Assembly (NCBI GenBank): GCA_965222975.1
Contig: CBDCVJ010000049.1
Span: forward strand, 62,001 to 126,000
Direction: 5' to 3'
DNA: 64,000 bases
Source of the DNA: UBA6168 sp965222975
Lineage (GTDB): Bacteria; Bacteroidota; Bacteroidia; Chitinophagales; Saprospiraceae
Both the position numbers and the translations under genes were made by a program. This document shows positions 26,796 to 36,300 of this stretch, one piece after another (the stretch's first letter is position 1; each line of letters begins with the position of its first letter). Below the pieces are notes generated by a model. The model was not told the DNA's origin and made no database searches. It saw nothing but the letters and a program-made list of their open reading frames with translations.

Positions 26796-26926
26796 AAATT
26801 TTATTGTCTTATTTTCATCCAACCATTTTTCTATAAAAATCCCTATAACGCTACTGTGTAAGGTGGTGTTTTTACAAACAAAATCATAATGCCTTCTCTA
26901 CCCAAGCACCATTTGTGCAAACTCCC

Positions 26927-26934
26927 TAATTTTG
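26927..26934 (+). promoter_or_regulatory. TAnnTTTG -7 box for the thioredoxin-like gene
   Basis: TAATTTTG lies 60 bp upstream of the ATG at 26995. The surrounding CAAACTCCCTAATTTTGC is similar to CAAATCTCCCTAATTTGCC upstream of the dipeptidase gene (near 50275), which suggests a shared promoter type. No ideal -33 TTTG. Confidence 0.45.
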
Positions 26935-26994
26935 CTATCTTGAAAAAGGTGCAGGTTTTGCATTTGAATCACGAATTCATTTTTCCTAATAAAT

Positions 26995-28488
26995 ATGAAA
27001 CAACTTTTTTCTCAAGCACGCCTAAAATTAGGGCTTATTATATTTTGCATACTCGTTTTTACTTTCAACTCACCTGCTCAAGAACAGGGCTACCATATAG
27101 AGGTAGAAATCGAAAACTACGAAGGCGACACCGTTTTCTTAGGATTCCGCCGAGGCCCAAAAGTGTACAGCAAGGACACTGTTGCCATCAACGCTGACGG
27201 CAAATTTGTGTTCGAAGGGAAAGAAGAGCTACAGCCTGGCAACTACCTCATCCTCATGCCACCAGACAACAAGTTCTTCGACTTCGTATTGATGAGAGGA
27301 GACCAACATTTTTCCACTTCCACCAAAGCACCAGATTTTTTTAAAAACCAAAAATTCAAAGGCTCAAAAGAAAACAGCTTGTTGTATGATTATCAGGTGT
27401 TTATGAACGAGCAAGTGCAACTTTCAAAAAAAATAGACGAGGAATTGGCTGATTCTGCCTCTCTAACATCAGCAAAAAGGAAAAAACTGGAAAGACAAAA
27501 AAAAGACGTTACGGAAGGAGTGAAGGCTTACCAGGAAGATATATTTAAAAAACATCCGGGCACTTATGTTGCCAAACTGGTCGCTGCATTTAAAGAGACT
27601 GAGTTGCCGGAACACCTCAAAAACAATGACTCAGAGGAAGGTAAAAAATTGGCATTTCGCTACTATAAAGACCACTACTGGGACGGGTTCGACCTTTCTG
27701 ACGATACTTTTTTAAATACGCCTTTCCTCCAACAGAAAGTCGACCGTTACATGGACGAACTGACCATGCAAGTGCCGGACAGTGTGATCGCCTCGGTAGA
27801 CCTGATTCTGGAAAAGGCAGAGCAAAACAAAGGGGTGTTCCGTTTCTGCCTGCCCCACTTACTCAATAAATATCACAAGCCAAAAATCATGGGACTCGAC
27901 AAAGCCTATGTCCATATTTCCGACAAGTATTATAAATCTGGGAAGGCGGATTGGATGTCCGAGGAGGGCCTTAAAAGGATTACCGACGATGCTTATATGA
28001 TAAATGGGGTGTTACTTGGCAAACAGGCGCCCCAAGTAAAAGTGCAAAAATACGACCCTGCAACTGAGGAGTTCACCACCAACCTTATCTCTCCTTATGA
28101 TTTAAAATCCGACTTCACGATCATCTTCCTGTGGAAACCTGGTTGCGGGCATTGCAAAGCCATGACCAAAGAACTAATACCTTTTTACGAAGAGTGGAAA
28201 GACAAAGGCGTCGAAATATTTTCCATCACTTCTGCCAATCATATGGACCTGAAAAAAGCCATTAAGGACATTAAGGAAAAACAAATGCCCTGGATTATTA
28301 CAGCCGACCCATATTCGAGAGCCCTGGCCTTGCAAAAATATTATGGTTCTTCGCTGCCAAAATTGTATGTCTTGGACAAGGACAAAAAAATCATTGCCAA
28401 CCGGGTCGGTGTGCCACAATTGGCAAAGATCATCGAAGAACATCAAAAAAAACAGGAATTGGATAAGGAGGCAACAGAGGAAAAATAA
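26995..28488 (+). CDS. Exported thioredoxin-like protein with DUF4369-type N-domain
   Basis: 497 residues. Signal peptide about 1-28 (FNSPAQ). The N-terminal beta domain (YHIEVEIENYEGDTVFLGF .. GKFVFEGKEELQPGNYLIL) is of DUF4369 type. The middle is helical, with coiled-coil-like KRKKLERQKKDV. The last 150 residues form a thioredoxin/TlpA fold: FLWKPGCGHCKAMTKELI with a CxxC pair (Cys-Gly-His-Cys) and the cis-Pro loop SLPKLYVLD. The C-terminus is a charged helix (EEHQKKQELDKEATEEK). It probably reduces or isomerises disulphides in the periplasm. The methyltransferase gene follows after 30 bp, likely in one transcript. Confidence 0.86.
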   Translation: MKQLFSQARLKLGLIIFCILVFTFNSPAQEQGYHIEVEIENYEGDTVFLGFRRGPKVYSKDTVAINADGKFVFEGKEELQPGNYLILMPPDNKFFDFVLMRGDQHFSTSTKAPDFFKNQKFKGSKENSLLYDYQVFMNEQVQLSKKIDEELADSASLTSAKRKKLERQKKDVTEGVKAYQEDIFKKHPGTYVAKLVAAFKETELPEHLKNNDSEEGKKLAFRYYKDHYWDGFDLSDDTFLNTPFLQQKVDRYMDELTMQVPDSVIASVDLILEKAEQNKGVFRFCLPHLLNKYHKPKIMGLDKAYVHISDKYYKSGKADWMSEEGLKRITDDAYMINGVLLGKQAPQVKVQKYDPATEEFTTNLISPYDLKSDFTIIFLWKPGCGHCKAMTKELIPFYEEWKDKGVEIFSITSANHMDLKKAIKDIKEKQMPWIITADPYSRALALQKYYGSSLPKLYVLDKDKKIIANRVGVPQLAKIIEEHQKKQELDKEATEEK

Positions 28489-28518
28489 ATCCAAAAGGGC
28501 CTTAATCAAAACAAGAAT

Positions 28519-29412
28519 ATGCACCCTACCTTGCTCAACAAACTCATCAGCCCTGACGACGGATCGGCTTTGGATTATTTCGAAGCGGAAGATAAATTGG
28601 TCAGTCGAGATAATACTTTTGTTTATACCGTCAAGGAAGGCGTCCCTGTCCTGCTTCCCCAGCACTTTAAAGAGAAACCAGCATACGAGGGCAAACAGCT
28701 CGACTACCTTGGCCACTATCAAAATGACGCTACGGAGTTTGACTATTTTGAAGAACCGACTGACGCTGCAACTCTCCATGAAAACAAAAGGCTGCATCAG
28801 GCCATTTTAAGACAGATTCCCTCAAATGTTAAAGACCTGCTCGACTTGGGTTGTGGAAAAGCATGGGTGGCAGGGGCTTTCCATGGAAAAAATACAAACA
28901 TTTGTTCCTTTGATATATCCACCATTAATCCTATAAGAGCTTTAAAAAAATACCCTGGCATAATGCACCAAGGCGTTACAGGTGATGTGTACCATTTGCC
29001 TTTCAGGCCCGCCTCTTTTGATTGTATCATTTCTGCCGAAGTGATCGAGCATGTTCCTGACCCAGCCACTTACCTCGCTAACTTACTTCCACTACTAAAA
29101 CCGAATGGTCGGTTAATAGTCACCACGCCCAATGAGGAAATCATCCAGCAGCATTTGTGCATCCATTGCAACCGACCTACCCCAGAAAATGCCCATTTAC
29201 ATTCTTTTGATAAAAATAAAATCCTTTCCCTTGTGCCTGACGGCCAAGCCATTTCAAAAAAAGCTATTGTTTTTTCCAATAAATATTTGCTGAAGTTGCG
29301 GACGCATATTCTGATGAAATATTTGCCTTTCCCGGTTTGGTTCTTTTTGGATAAAATGGCAAACCGCTTTTTTGGTAAAGCGACCCGATTGATGCTGATC
29401 TGCAAAAAATGA
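28519..29412 (+). CDS. Class I SAM methyltransferase with Trm112-like N-terminus
   Basis: 297 residues. Residues 1-45 look like a Trm112/YcaR-type small domain without the zinc cysteines (LLNKLISPDDGSALDYF .. VKEGVPVLLP). The methyltransferase core has motif I DLLDLGCGKAWVAGAF (about 107-122), the acidic ICSFDIS, and FDCIISAEVIEHVPDP (motif of the Methyltransf_11 group). Then LLKPNGRLIVTTPN. A CxxCxR-like HLCIHCNRPTPENAH near residue 212 may bind metal. Substrate not evident; related proteins act on lipids or glycans. Confidence 0.8.
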   Translation: MHPTLLNKLISPDDGSALDYFEAEDKLVSRDNTFVYTVKEGVPVLLPQHFKEKPAYEGKQLDYLGHYQNDATEFDYFEEPTDAATLHENKRLHQAILRQIPSNVKDLLDLGCGKAWVAGAFHGKNTNICSFDISTINPIRALKKYPGIMHQGVTGDVYHLPFRPASFDCIISAEVIEHVPDPATYLANLLPLLKPNGRLIVTTPNEEIIQQHLCIHCNRPTPENAHLHSFDKNKILSLVPDGQAISKKAIVFSNKYLLKLRTHILMKYLPFPVWFFLDKMANRFFGKATRLMLICKK

Positions 29413-29728
29413 GGGCGTATTTGTTCTTGATTTTTTACTCATATTTCTTGACTCAGCGATGGGGTGAAATGGTTTTTGTCGTTCTTGATGATGCTGGAAT
29501 TGTTTACGATTTTGGTGTTGACAATACTATTTTTTTGGAAGGCGAATTAGGAGAAGGAGTTTGTTTCTTTTTTCCAATTTATAATATCATATTATCGACT
29601 TCAGACTGTTGAAAATAGGAATTATTCAACATTAATATATCTGAATGACCCTATGCCAAATAATTGATCGCTGATAGTCCTTTTTTCCAATTCATTTGGA
29701 ATTAATTTTCATTTTAACACGATTTTAA

Positions 29729-29767
29729 TTTGGAATATTTATATTTATATTTATATTTATATATTTG
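29729..29767 (+). promoter_or_regulatory. Promoter with ATATTT repeats in its spacer, upstream of the Cys-rich peptide gene
   Basis: TTTG at 29729-29732 and TATATTTG (TAnnTTTG) at 29760-29767 frame a 27-bp spacer. Inside it, ATATTT is repeated four times without interruption (29735-29758), then AT and a fifth ATATTT that forms part of the -7 box. The normal spacer is about 19-21 bp, so loss of one 6-bp unit would give 21 bp. This arrangement fits on/off switching by strand slippage; that part is inference. Confidence 0.5.
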
Positions 29768-29770
29768 TAT

Positions 29771-29902
29771 TGAACCTCCTCGCCGTAGAGCGGACGGGGC
29801 ATCGTAGCCCGCAAAGCAAGCGCAAATGGCTTTTGCTTCGCAATTGGCTCCGCAAATTATTTTTTAAACCCTGCGACGCAAGCGTCGGGGAATTCATGAG
29901 AT
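29771..29902. repeat. GC-rich block of short inverted repeats in the leader of the Cys-rich peptide gene
   Basis: Within very AT-rich surroundings, this stretch is GC-rich and built of short mirrored units: CCGTAGAGCGG, GCAAAGCAAGCGCAAA, TTTTGCTTCGCAA, TTGGCTCCGCAAA, then CGACGCAAGCGTCG (a perfect 6-bp hairpin). It lies between the putative promoter and the start codon at 29996, so it would be in the 5' leader RNA and could fold strongly. An open frame passes through it but has no protein-like features. The rest of 29413-29734 upstream holds no convincing gene. Confidence 0.5.
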
Positions 29903-29995
29903 TAAAAGGTGATACGGTTAATTCTGCCTTCTGTTCACCTACCAGTTTAGATAAAATAGATTTACATATTTTTTTAACTATAAAATATATCAATT

Positions 29996-30337
29996 ATGAA
30001 ATCATTCAAAAGTTTAACTATTGCTTTCGCTTTAATTTTCTTGGCCATAGGTTTATATGGGAACAAGAGTATTGCCGAAGAGGAACACTCTTCAAACCAA
30101 ACATCAGTCGATATAGAATACACTTCAGAAACTCTTGTTGATTGGTTATTAACACAACAAGCATGCGAAGATATCTATACAACATGTTGTTGCAATGGAG
30201 ATATAACGATTTGTGAAATACCTGGGTCAGTTTTCATTTGTTGGCCAGGTGGATCATTTGGTTGTGATCCTGAACTTGGTGAATGCGGAGAAAATCCCGC
30301 TAACTGTATTATGTGTTGCACTCAACCTTGTGCTTAA
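29996..30337 (+). CDS. Small secreted Cys-rich peptide, NVEALA-like architecture
   Basis: 113 residues. A hydrophobic signal segment (LTIAFALIFLAIGLYG, about 7-22) is followed by an acidic/hydrophobic patch (VDIEYTSETLVDWLLTQQ) and a C-terminal 58 residues with twelve cysteines: ACED, TTCCCNG, ITIC, FIC, FGC, GEC, ANC, MCC, QPCA. The layout (short Lys-rich start, hydrophobic stretch, leader-like patch, Cys-rich end) resembles the NVEALA peptides of Bacteroidales, though the NVEAL sequence itself is absent. As in those loci, a six-bladed propeller gene comes next (30801). Even cysteine number and export suggest disulphides or a modified/secreted peptide. Lower GC than the genes to the left of 29.4 kb. 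Function unknown. Confidence 0.6.
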   Translation: MKSFKSLTIAFALIFLAIGLYGNKSIAEEEHSSNQTSVDIEYTSETLVDWLLTQQACEDIYTTCCCNGDITICEIPGSVFICWPGGSFGCDPELGECGENPANCIMCCTQPCA

Positions 30338-30800
30338 TTGACTGGCTGTTAACTTTCGATTATTAAATGAGTAGTCAGAATTATCATTAATTTTATCGGC
30401 CTCCCCGATGTTAAATTGAGATGAGTGTTTCTCCATTGTTTTCCTTAAAACCTATATCTCAAAGAGAATTAGGGACATGCTGTGCCCACAGCCATGCTTG
30501 AGTTTTTCAAGAAAAACCATGAAAAAATAAGTCGATAAAAATTAATAATAACTCTGACCCTTATTTAAAATAAATTTAATTTAGAATCAATTAAAACGAA
30601 ATTTATAGGTTCCAAAATAGATCAGTATAAGAGTGATGAAAAATAACTTACCAATTTATAAATGACAACTAACTTAGCGAAATATGCTATTCAAGCTTTT
30701 ACAAACATATAGTTAATGCCTAAATTGATAAGTTGTCATTCACTGATCCCCTTAGGCCTGTGAGCCTTTATTTTTTGTTTTATTTTAAATACATTTTATC
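30338..30800. other. AT-rich intergenic region between peptide and propeller genes
   Basis: 463 bp with no convincing gene. Small hairpins: CATGCTGTG/CACAGCCATG near 30477-30498, CTTGA/TCAAG just after it, and AGGCCTGTGAGCCT near 30753. AATGACAACT (30659-30668) is mirrored by AGTTGTCATT near 30736-30745, framing about 85 bp. These could end the peptide transcript or protect it. A TATTTTTTG near 30770 misses the -7 consensus by one base of spacing. Confidence 0.4.
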
Positions 30801-32315
30801 ATGAAAAATTTTCTTCAATTACTTTCTTTGGGCATTATTCTATCTATAGCGATTGCCTGGCTAAATTCAAATGATAATAACGTAGAAGAAACACAAAACA
30901 ATCTAGAGCATGTGCGCTATTTTAATCCTAACGGAAACAACACTCTACAGTTATCAGAAATGTATTCAAACTTAGAATACATCCCAATAAATTTTCAAGA
31001 TAAAACTATAGGTAAAGTTGTAACAACAGATGATAGAATATTTGTTAGCAATTTTGTTGGGGATAATAGCTTAACCATTTATGATCGGAAAGGGGAAAAG
31101 TTGGTTAAAATAAATGGTTCTTCTGGATTAAATTTAGCTCTACCTGTAGATTTTACGGTCGATGAAATTAATCAAGAAATATATATTGGAGATACAGAAC
31201 AGAAAAAAATATTTAAGTTTGACTATGAGGGACGCTTGGTACATGAGTTTAATTTTGGAATACACTTTTCTGCTTTTAATTACTCTACGAAAGAAGAGAA
31301 ATTCATCTTATATGTTCCCATGCCTTTTCCTGGAACCGATTTAGATGGAAACTCAATAGTTATATTTGATCAAAATTTAAATATTACAAACAGCCATTTC
31401 CCTCTTCACGATCTTTGCCAAGAATTTAGTCCACTAGTTTCTAATCGGTTTGTAACTTCAGGAGATAAAACTTATTTTAATCCACCCTTAACAAGCACTA
31501 TTTATGAACTATTTTATGATGGGACGTATTCAAAAGTTTTTGATCTCCCTGGATATGATTCAAATGAACTTGAAAATTCTATTTCTGATATAATTAGAAG
31601 TTCAGACCATATTCCAAGCATCGCAAATGAAATTAGAAATATCCAACCAATTCTCAGCTTTATAGTAAGTAATAAATATGTTATTGTAGAAAAATATTTC
31701 CATAGTTTTCCGCATTTCATTATTCTTGACAAACAAACGAAGCGCAGTATTATTTCAGCTACTAGAATGAAAATTGAAAATTATGGCAATAAGTTTGACT
31801 TTGTATTTTCTAGGCCACGTTTTTATTCAGATGATGGTGTTATATCATATTACTCAAACAAGAATTGCAATTACTTTTACAACGCAATTAGTAAAATTGA
31901 AACCGATGATAACAAGATAATAACATTAAAGAATGCTATAGAAAATGATAAAGGCTTGATGATGGTTTATCAATATAATTTTGACTTTCTATTCGACAAC
32001 TCAAAAGAGGACTTAAGTGAACTGTCGCCATTCTCAAACGGCAACAACGAACACTCATTTTTAAAGGATCTAAAAGTTTATCCTAATCCAGCAACTGAAA
32101 ATATTAAAATAGAGTTTAAAAATGAACACAAAACGGCAGATATACAATTAATCAGCTTAACAGGAACAATCATTGAACATAAAATAATAGAAAGCCAAAA
32201 TGGTAGATTCTCAACAATTTTGGAAGTACAAAAATTAATAACAGGCCCTTATTTTATTAATATCATTACAGCTGATGGGCAAGTGCATCCTCAACAAATT
32301 CAGATAAACAATTAG
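30801..32315 (+). CDS. Six-bladed beta-propeller protein with T9SS sorting domain
   Basis: 504 residues. Signal peptide about 1-20. From about residue 48 the sequence follows the six-bladed propeller family seen in Bacteroidota lipoproteins (BF3164/DUF4934 type): LQLSEMYSNLEYIPI, IGKVVTTDDRIFVSN, LTIYDRKGEKLVKING, DFTVDEINQEIYIGDTEQKK, IFKFDYEGRLVHEF. Those relatives are usually lipoproteins; this one has no lipobox Cys. Instead the last 75 residues are a T9SS sorting domain (LKVYPNPATENIKIEF .. GPYFINIITADGQV). Thus it should reach the cell surface by type IX secretion. It follows the Cys-rich peptide gene, and the two may form a functional pair. Confidence 0.75.
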   Translation: MKNFLQLLSLGIILSIAIAWLNSNDNNVEETQNNLEHVRYFNPNGNNTLQLSEMYSNLEYIPINFQDKTIGKVVTTDDRIFVSNFVGDNSLTIYDRKGEKLVKINGSSGLNLALPVDFTVDEINQEIYIGDTEQKKIFKFDYEGRLVHEFNFGIHFSAFNYSTKEEKFILYVPMPFPGTDLDGNSIVIFDQNLNITNSHFPLHDLCQEFSPLVSNRFVTSGDKTYFNPPLTSTIYELFYDGTYSKVFDLPGYDSNELENSISDIIRSSDHIPSIANEIRNIQPILSFIVSNKYVIVEKYFHSFPHFIILDKQTKRSIISATRMKIENYGNKFDFVFSRPRFYSDDGVISYYSNKNCNYFYNAISKIETDDNKIITLKNAIENDKGLMMVYQYNFDFLFDNSKEDLSELSPFSNGNNEHSFLKDLKVYPNPATENIKIEFKNEHKTADIQLISLTGTIIEHKIIESQNGRFSTILEVQKLITGPYFINIITADGQVHPQQIQINN

Positions 32316-32782
32316 TACATATTTTTCTTTTAATTTAGCACAACCTTGTTGGCTACAGACAAGGGTCTCAATAATCTTTAATTGTGGCCTTTGTCTGTGT
32401 CAAGTTTTACGATAAGCTCCAATGAGGCGTAACTTGAAGCCTTCCGTCTAGTCAACCCTAAATACAGCGTGTACGAAATTATTTGACTTTTAAGCAGTTT
32501 TTTAAATATTCCTAACTAATTGATATTCAGCTGAATAAAAAGTTGCTGGTATGTCAAAAATGAGGGTAGTTGGTGGAAGTCTTTTTCCAAAATATAACTA
32601 CAACAAAATTCTATCCTTGCCGCTTTATAGATGATTACATTTAAAATTAAAGCTCCTAAATCATGATGATTTTTAAAATCACCATGATTTAAATTCCGAA
32701 ATTAAATTTCTAATGTAATTTTCAATAATTTATTAGGAATACTTTTTTTTAATGCCTAATCAATATTGATTATGCTTATAAA
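32316..32782. other. AT-rich intergenic region with hairpins
   Basis: 467 bp between convergent genes. CAGACAAGG near 32358 pairs with CCTTTGTCTG near 32390, a candidate terminator for the propeller gene. A second stem, AAATCATGATGATTTT against AAAATCACCATGATTT (32658-32690, one mismatch), lies nearer the TPR gene. No gene or repeat-family member recognised. Confidence 0.45.
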
Positions 32783-33232
32783 TTAATGGTACATTAGGTT
32801 TCCCCTAAAATTGGGTATCTCGCCTTTTTTAATCAATCGTTCCCATTTCATCATTTTTATCATTGAAAATATTTTTCTCCAAAATATTTTACATTGCTTT
32901 AAATATTCAAGTACTATTATGTTTTCTCCTAACTCAAGCAATTCTTTAGCTAAAGCCATATTAGGTCCAAAAGTATTTAATTGAGGCGAGCCAGCTGTCT
33001 TCCCTGCTTTTAGTAAGTATTCTTTTGCTTTCTCTTTTAGCCCTTGTTTCAACGCCACTCTTCCCAATATTAAATTGGAGTGGTGAATCGCATTTCCATA
33101 GTTCCAATTTGATTTCATTGTTTCTGCTAACTTAAGGTATTCTTCCGCTAAATTCACAGCTTCCTTTAACTCTCCTAATTCATATGCCTGATACATTTCC
33201 TTACTCATTTCAAAAAATCTCTCTTGTTTCAT
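32783..33232 (-). CDS. Small TPR-type protein
   Basis: 149 residues made of paired helices: a TPR-like AVNLAEEYLKLAETMKSNWNYGNAIHHSNLILGRVAL (given as a description of residues 26-61, in pieces AVNLAEEYLKLAE and GNAIHHSNLILGRVAL), then GLKEKAKEYLLKAGKTAGSP, PQLNTFGPNMALAKELLELG and a C-terminal helix with Trp. The motif SPQLNTFGPNMALAKELL is conserved in a group of short TPR proteins of unknown role that bind partner proteins. It ends KKGEIPNFRGNLMYH, close to the group's usual end. It lies at the edge of the AT-rich patch and has no close co-directional neighbour upstream. Confidence 0.65.
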   Translation of the reverse strand: MKQERFFEMSKEMYQAYELGELKEAVNLAEEYLKLAETMKSNWNYGNAIHHSNLILGRVALKQGLKEKAKEYLLKAGKTAGSPQLNTFGPNMALAKELLELGENIIVLEYLKQCKIFWRKIFSMIKMMKWERLIKKGEIPNFRGNLMYH

Positions 33233-33357
33233 AATAAAAAAAATTTGCCCAATTTATTTTATTATGCATTAATCTACTATTCTTTTAGACTCAGTTCTTC
33301 ATTATTTCTATTATAAGCCTTTCATTTTTGATTAATTAACTAAATATCCAGATAGAA

Positions 33358-36300
33358 TTATTTTTCAATTCCAAATAACGCCCAATCCAACATCCCAATA
33401 TCCGCTTCTTTTCTTTTTTCATTTTTGAAAATAAAAAACACATCATGTATACCTTCTATCTTGGAAATATTTACAACTGGCTTTTCAACGATCGAACTTC
33501 TGCCAATTATATCGCCTGACGGGCCGCCGATCCTGACTTCAACTGAAGTTCCCTCCAATACTTTCCATTTTTCATAAAAACCAAACGCCACATTTTTAAT
33601 CCCTGTCAAATCAATATTTTCAAAAGAAATATAACGACCATGTGTGATTCCCGTTAAAAGTGTATTTCCCGAATTAGTCTCTTTTATTTTTCGGATGCCT
33701 TTCGATGCATTGGTGAAATTTTCAGCTTCCAGTTTTGGGTAGCGCAATACTTTAGTGTCGGTGGTGGAAAGACTTGGCATTCCGTTAGCACCAGCGTCAG
33801 AATAAGTTGCCTGAAAAATATAAGCACCTTTTTCATCTCGTCCCATATGAGCATCGGCAGTAAAGATCCCAGATAGAGGCATGGCATTTCCTTCTTGCAC
33901 TTCCCCGGCAAAGGAAAGGACATACTGGACGATGCTTTCCGCTTCTTTTTGCGTAATCTGAGGATGGGCAGCCATAGTGCTTTCGCCCCACTCGCCCCCA
34001 CCGCCTTCGATGATTTTTCTGGATAATTTTTTCATGGCAGTAGCATCCCCAAAATAGCGATTGGCGATGTCCATATAGCTGGGGCCATTCACTTTGCGGT
34101 CTTCTGCATGGCAGGTGGCGCAGTCTGATTTTTCAATGGCCAATAGCCCGTTGGCATATTTCATCCTTTCAGCCGACATGCCTGCCGTCTGGTGGCCAAG
34201 AATGATCTGTGCAATATCTTTTCCTTCTTTTAAATAATCTATGGAAAGGCGAAGACGGCGCAGGTCTATTTGCCCATTTTCGCTGCTGCCATCCTCTCGG
34301 TCAATTACTTTTACGGAATAGGGGATTTCTGTTTTTCCAAAATAAAAAGACTGGTTGCCGGCGAGCGTCCAAGCCACAACTGGCGGCTCGTTACCCACTG
34401 TGATTTCCATTTTATCACGGGAAAAAGCTCCATGCGGGTCAGTCACTTTTAACACGATTTCATAACGCCCCGGACGGGTGAACACATTCATAAAAGAGCC
34501 AGCCTCAGATACAACCTTTCCAGCCACTTTCCATTCATATTCCATTTTATCTCCATCGTAATCCACTGATTCACTGGCATTAAACTTCACTTCCAGCGGA
34601 TCAGCGCCAATGGTTTTGGAGGCAGCTATTTTGGCAATGGGCTTTCGGTTGCCGGAGGCATATTCGATTTTAGTCAGACGGGCATCGGCGTTTTGGGAAA
34701 ACCATTTTTCACCATATTCCAAAATATAAAGCGCCCCATCAGGCCCAAATGCCATGTCCATGGGGTTGTTGAATCGTTGGCTTGGAAGAAAAGGATCGGC
34801 CTGAACATAATCCCCATTTTCATTCAAAGTGATGATATAAATCCAGTCCCGCATCCATTCATAGGCGAAGAATTTGTTTTCAAAATATTTGGGAAAAACG
34901 TTCGTGCCTTCGGCAAAATCAGCAGCGTGGAAAATGGGACCAGCCATCGGGTTTTTACCTCCGGTGCCCGTCCATGGAAACTCAGTGCTTTCATCGTAGG
35001 AATACCAAATCAGTGGCGATTTCACAGGTGGCAATTCCCTCAGCCCAGTATTGTTTGGCGAGTTATTGACAGGTCGGTCGGGATCGTGATGCTTCGCCGA
35101 GACGTTCGTAGCAAAATTATAATCCTGATAAACGTGATTGCCTCTGAGAAACGGCCAACCATAATTGCCTGGCTCGCAGGCCCGGTTGAAAGTATCATAA
35201 CCTTTCGGCCCACGTACCATGCCATCCTTCCCAGCATCGGGGCCAACATCGCCCCAGAAGAGGCAATCCGTTTTGGAATCAATGGCAATGCGATAGGGAT
35301 TGCGGCAACCCATCACATAAATTTCAGGGCGGGTATTGGGTGTGCCTTCAGGGAATAGGTTGCCTTTGGGAATGGTATAGGAACCGTCCGGTTGGGGGGT
35401 GATGCGAAGAATTTTACCGCGCAGGTCATTGGTATTTCCAGAGGAACGCTGTGCATCCCATAGTTGTCTGCCCTGCCGCTCATCAGAAGGGCTGTAACCA
35501 TCTGATTCAAAAGGGTTTGTGTTATCGCCGGTGGAGAGGAAGAGGTTGCCTTTGGAGTCGAATTCGATAGAACCACCCGTATGGCAGCAGCCATCTATTT
35601 CTGGTACTTCGAGCATCATGACCTCGGAGGAGACATGCACTATTTCCCCGTCAAAAAAAAAGCGGGAAAGGCGATTGCGGCGACCTCCTTCCATCAAGGA
35701 AAAAAAAAGATACATCCAATGATTTTCCTCCCAATTTGGATCAAGTCCAACACCTAAAAACCCCTCCTCATTATTATCATAGACTGGCATTTGTAAAACA
35801 ACCGTCACCGTATCTGCTATAGGGTCATACATTTTCAATGCCCCCCTCCTTTCGAGGAAAATGATGCGTCCATCAGGTAGGATTTCCAATTCGGTAGGCT
35901 CATTTAGGTTGGAGGCCAAAGTCGTTCGGATGAAGCGATCTTCAGGTGGAATATGCTCTGTTTTTGTTTTGGAAAAATCAATCCCCTCATCCCCAATAGC
36001 GTAGGTGATCCCATTTTCTAAAATTTTCAAAAAATCGGGATTGGAATAAATCTCGGAAGTATGGCCAAGCGCAGTGTAAAAGGAACGCCCTCCTTCATAT
36101 TCATGGTACCAAGTGACTGGATGTGATGCACCATGCTTTCCACCTTGGTAGCTTTTTTCATCCAACTGCATGACCACGTTTATATCTTCTGCCAAATAGG
36201 GATCGGCAAAATCATAGCGCCAGGCCACCCTTGGGTCAATATGTTTTTCCAACTGCCGCAACGAATCCTTTGGGCCTATTTCCGTTTCCGATAAAATAGT

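Noticed and set aside
29409..29612. 67-residue frame after the methyltransferase gene
   Set aside because: Low complexity, no family, overlaps the previous stop; start hydrophobic but no convincing signal peptide or cargo.
29770..30141. 123-residue frame through the GC-rich block and into the peptide gene
   Set aside because: Overlaps the Cys-rich peptide gene in another frame and is basic and irregular; the peptide with its signal sequence is the better choice.
34693..35358. 221-residue frame antisense to the ThuA/sugar-dehydrogenase gene
   Set aside because: Falls wholly within a well-recognised coding region on the other strand.
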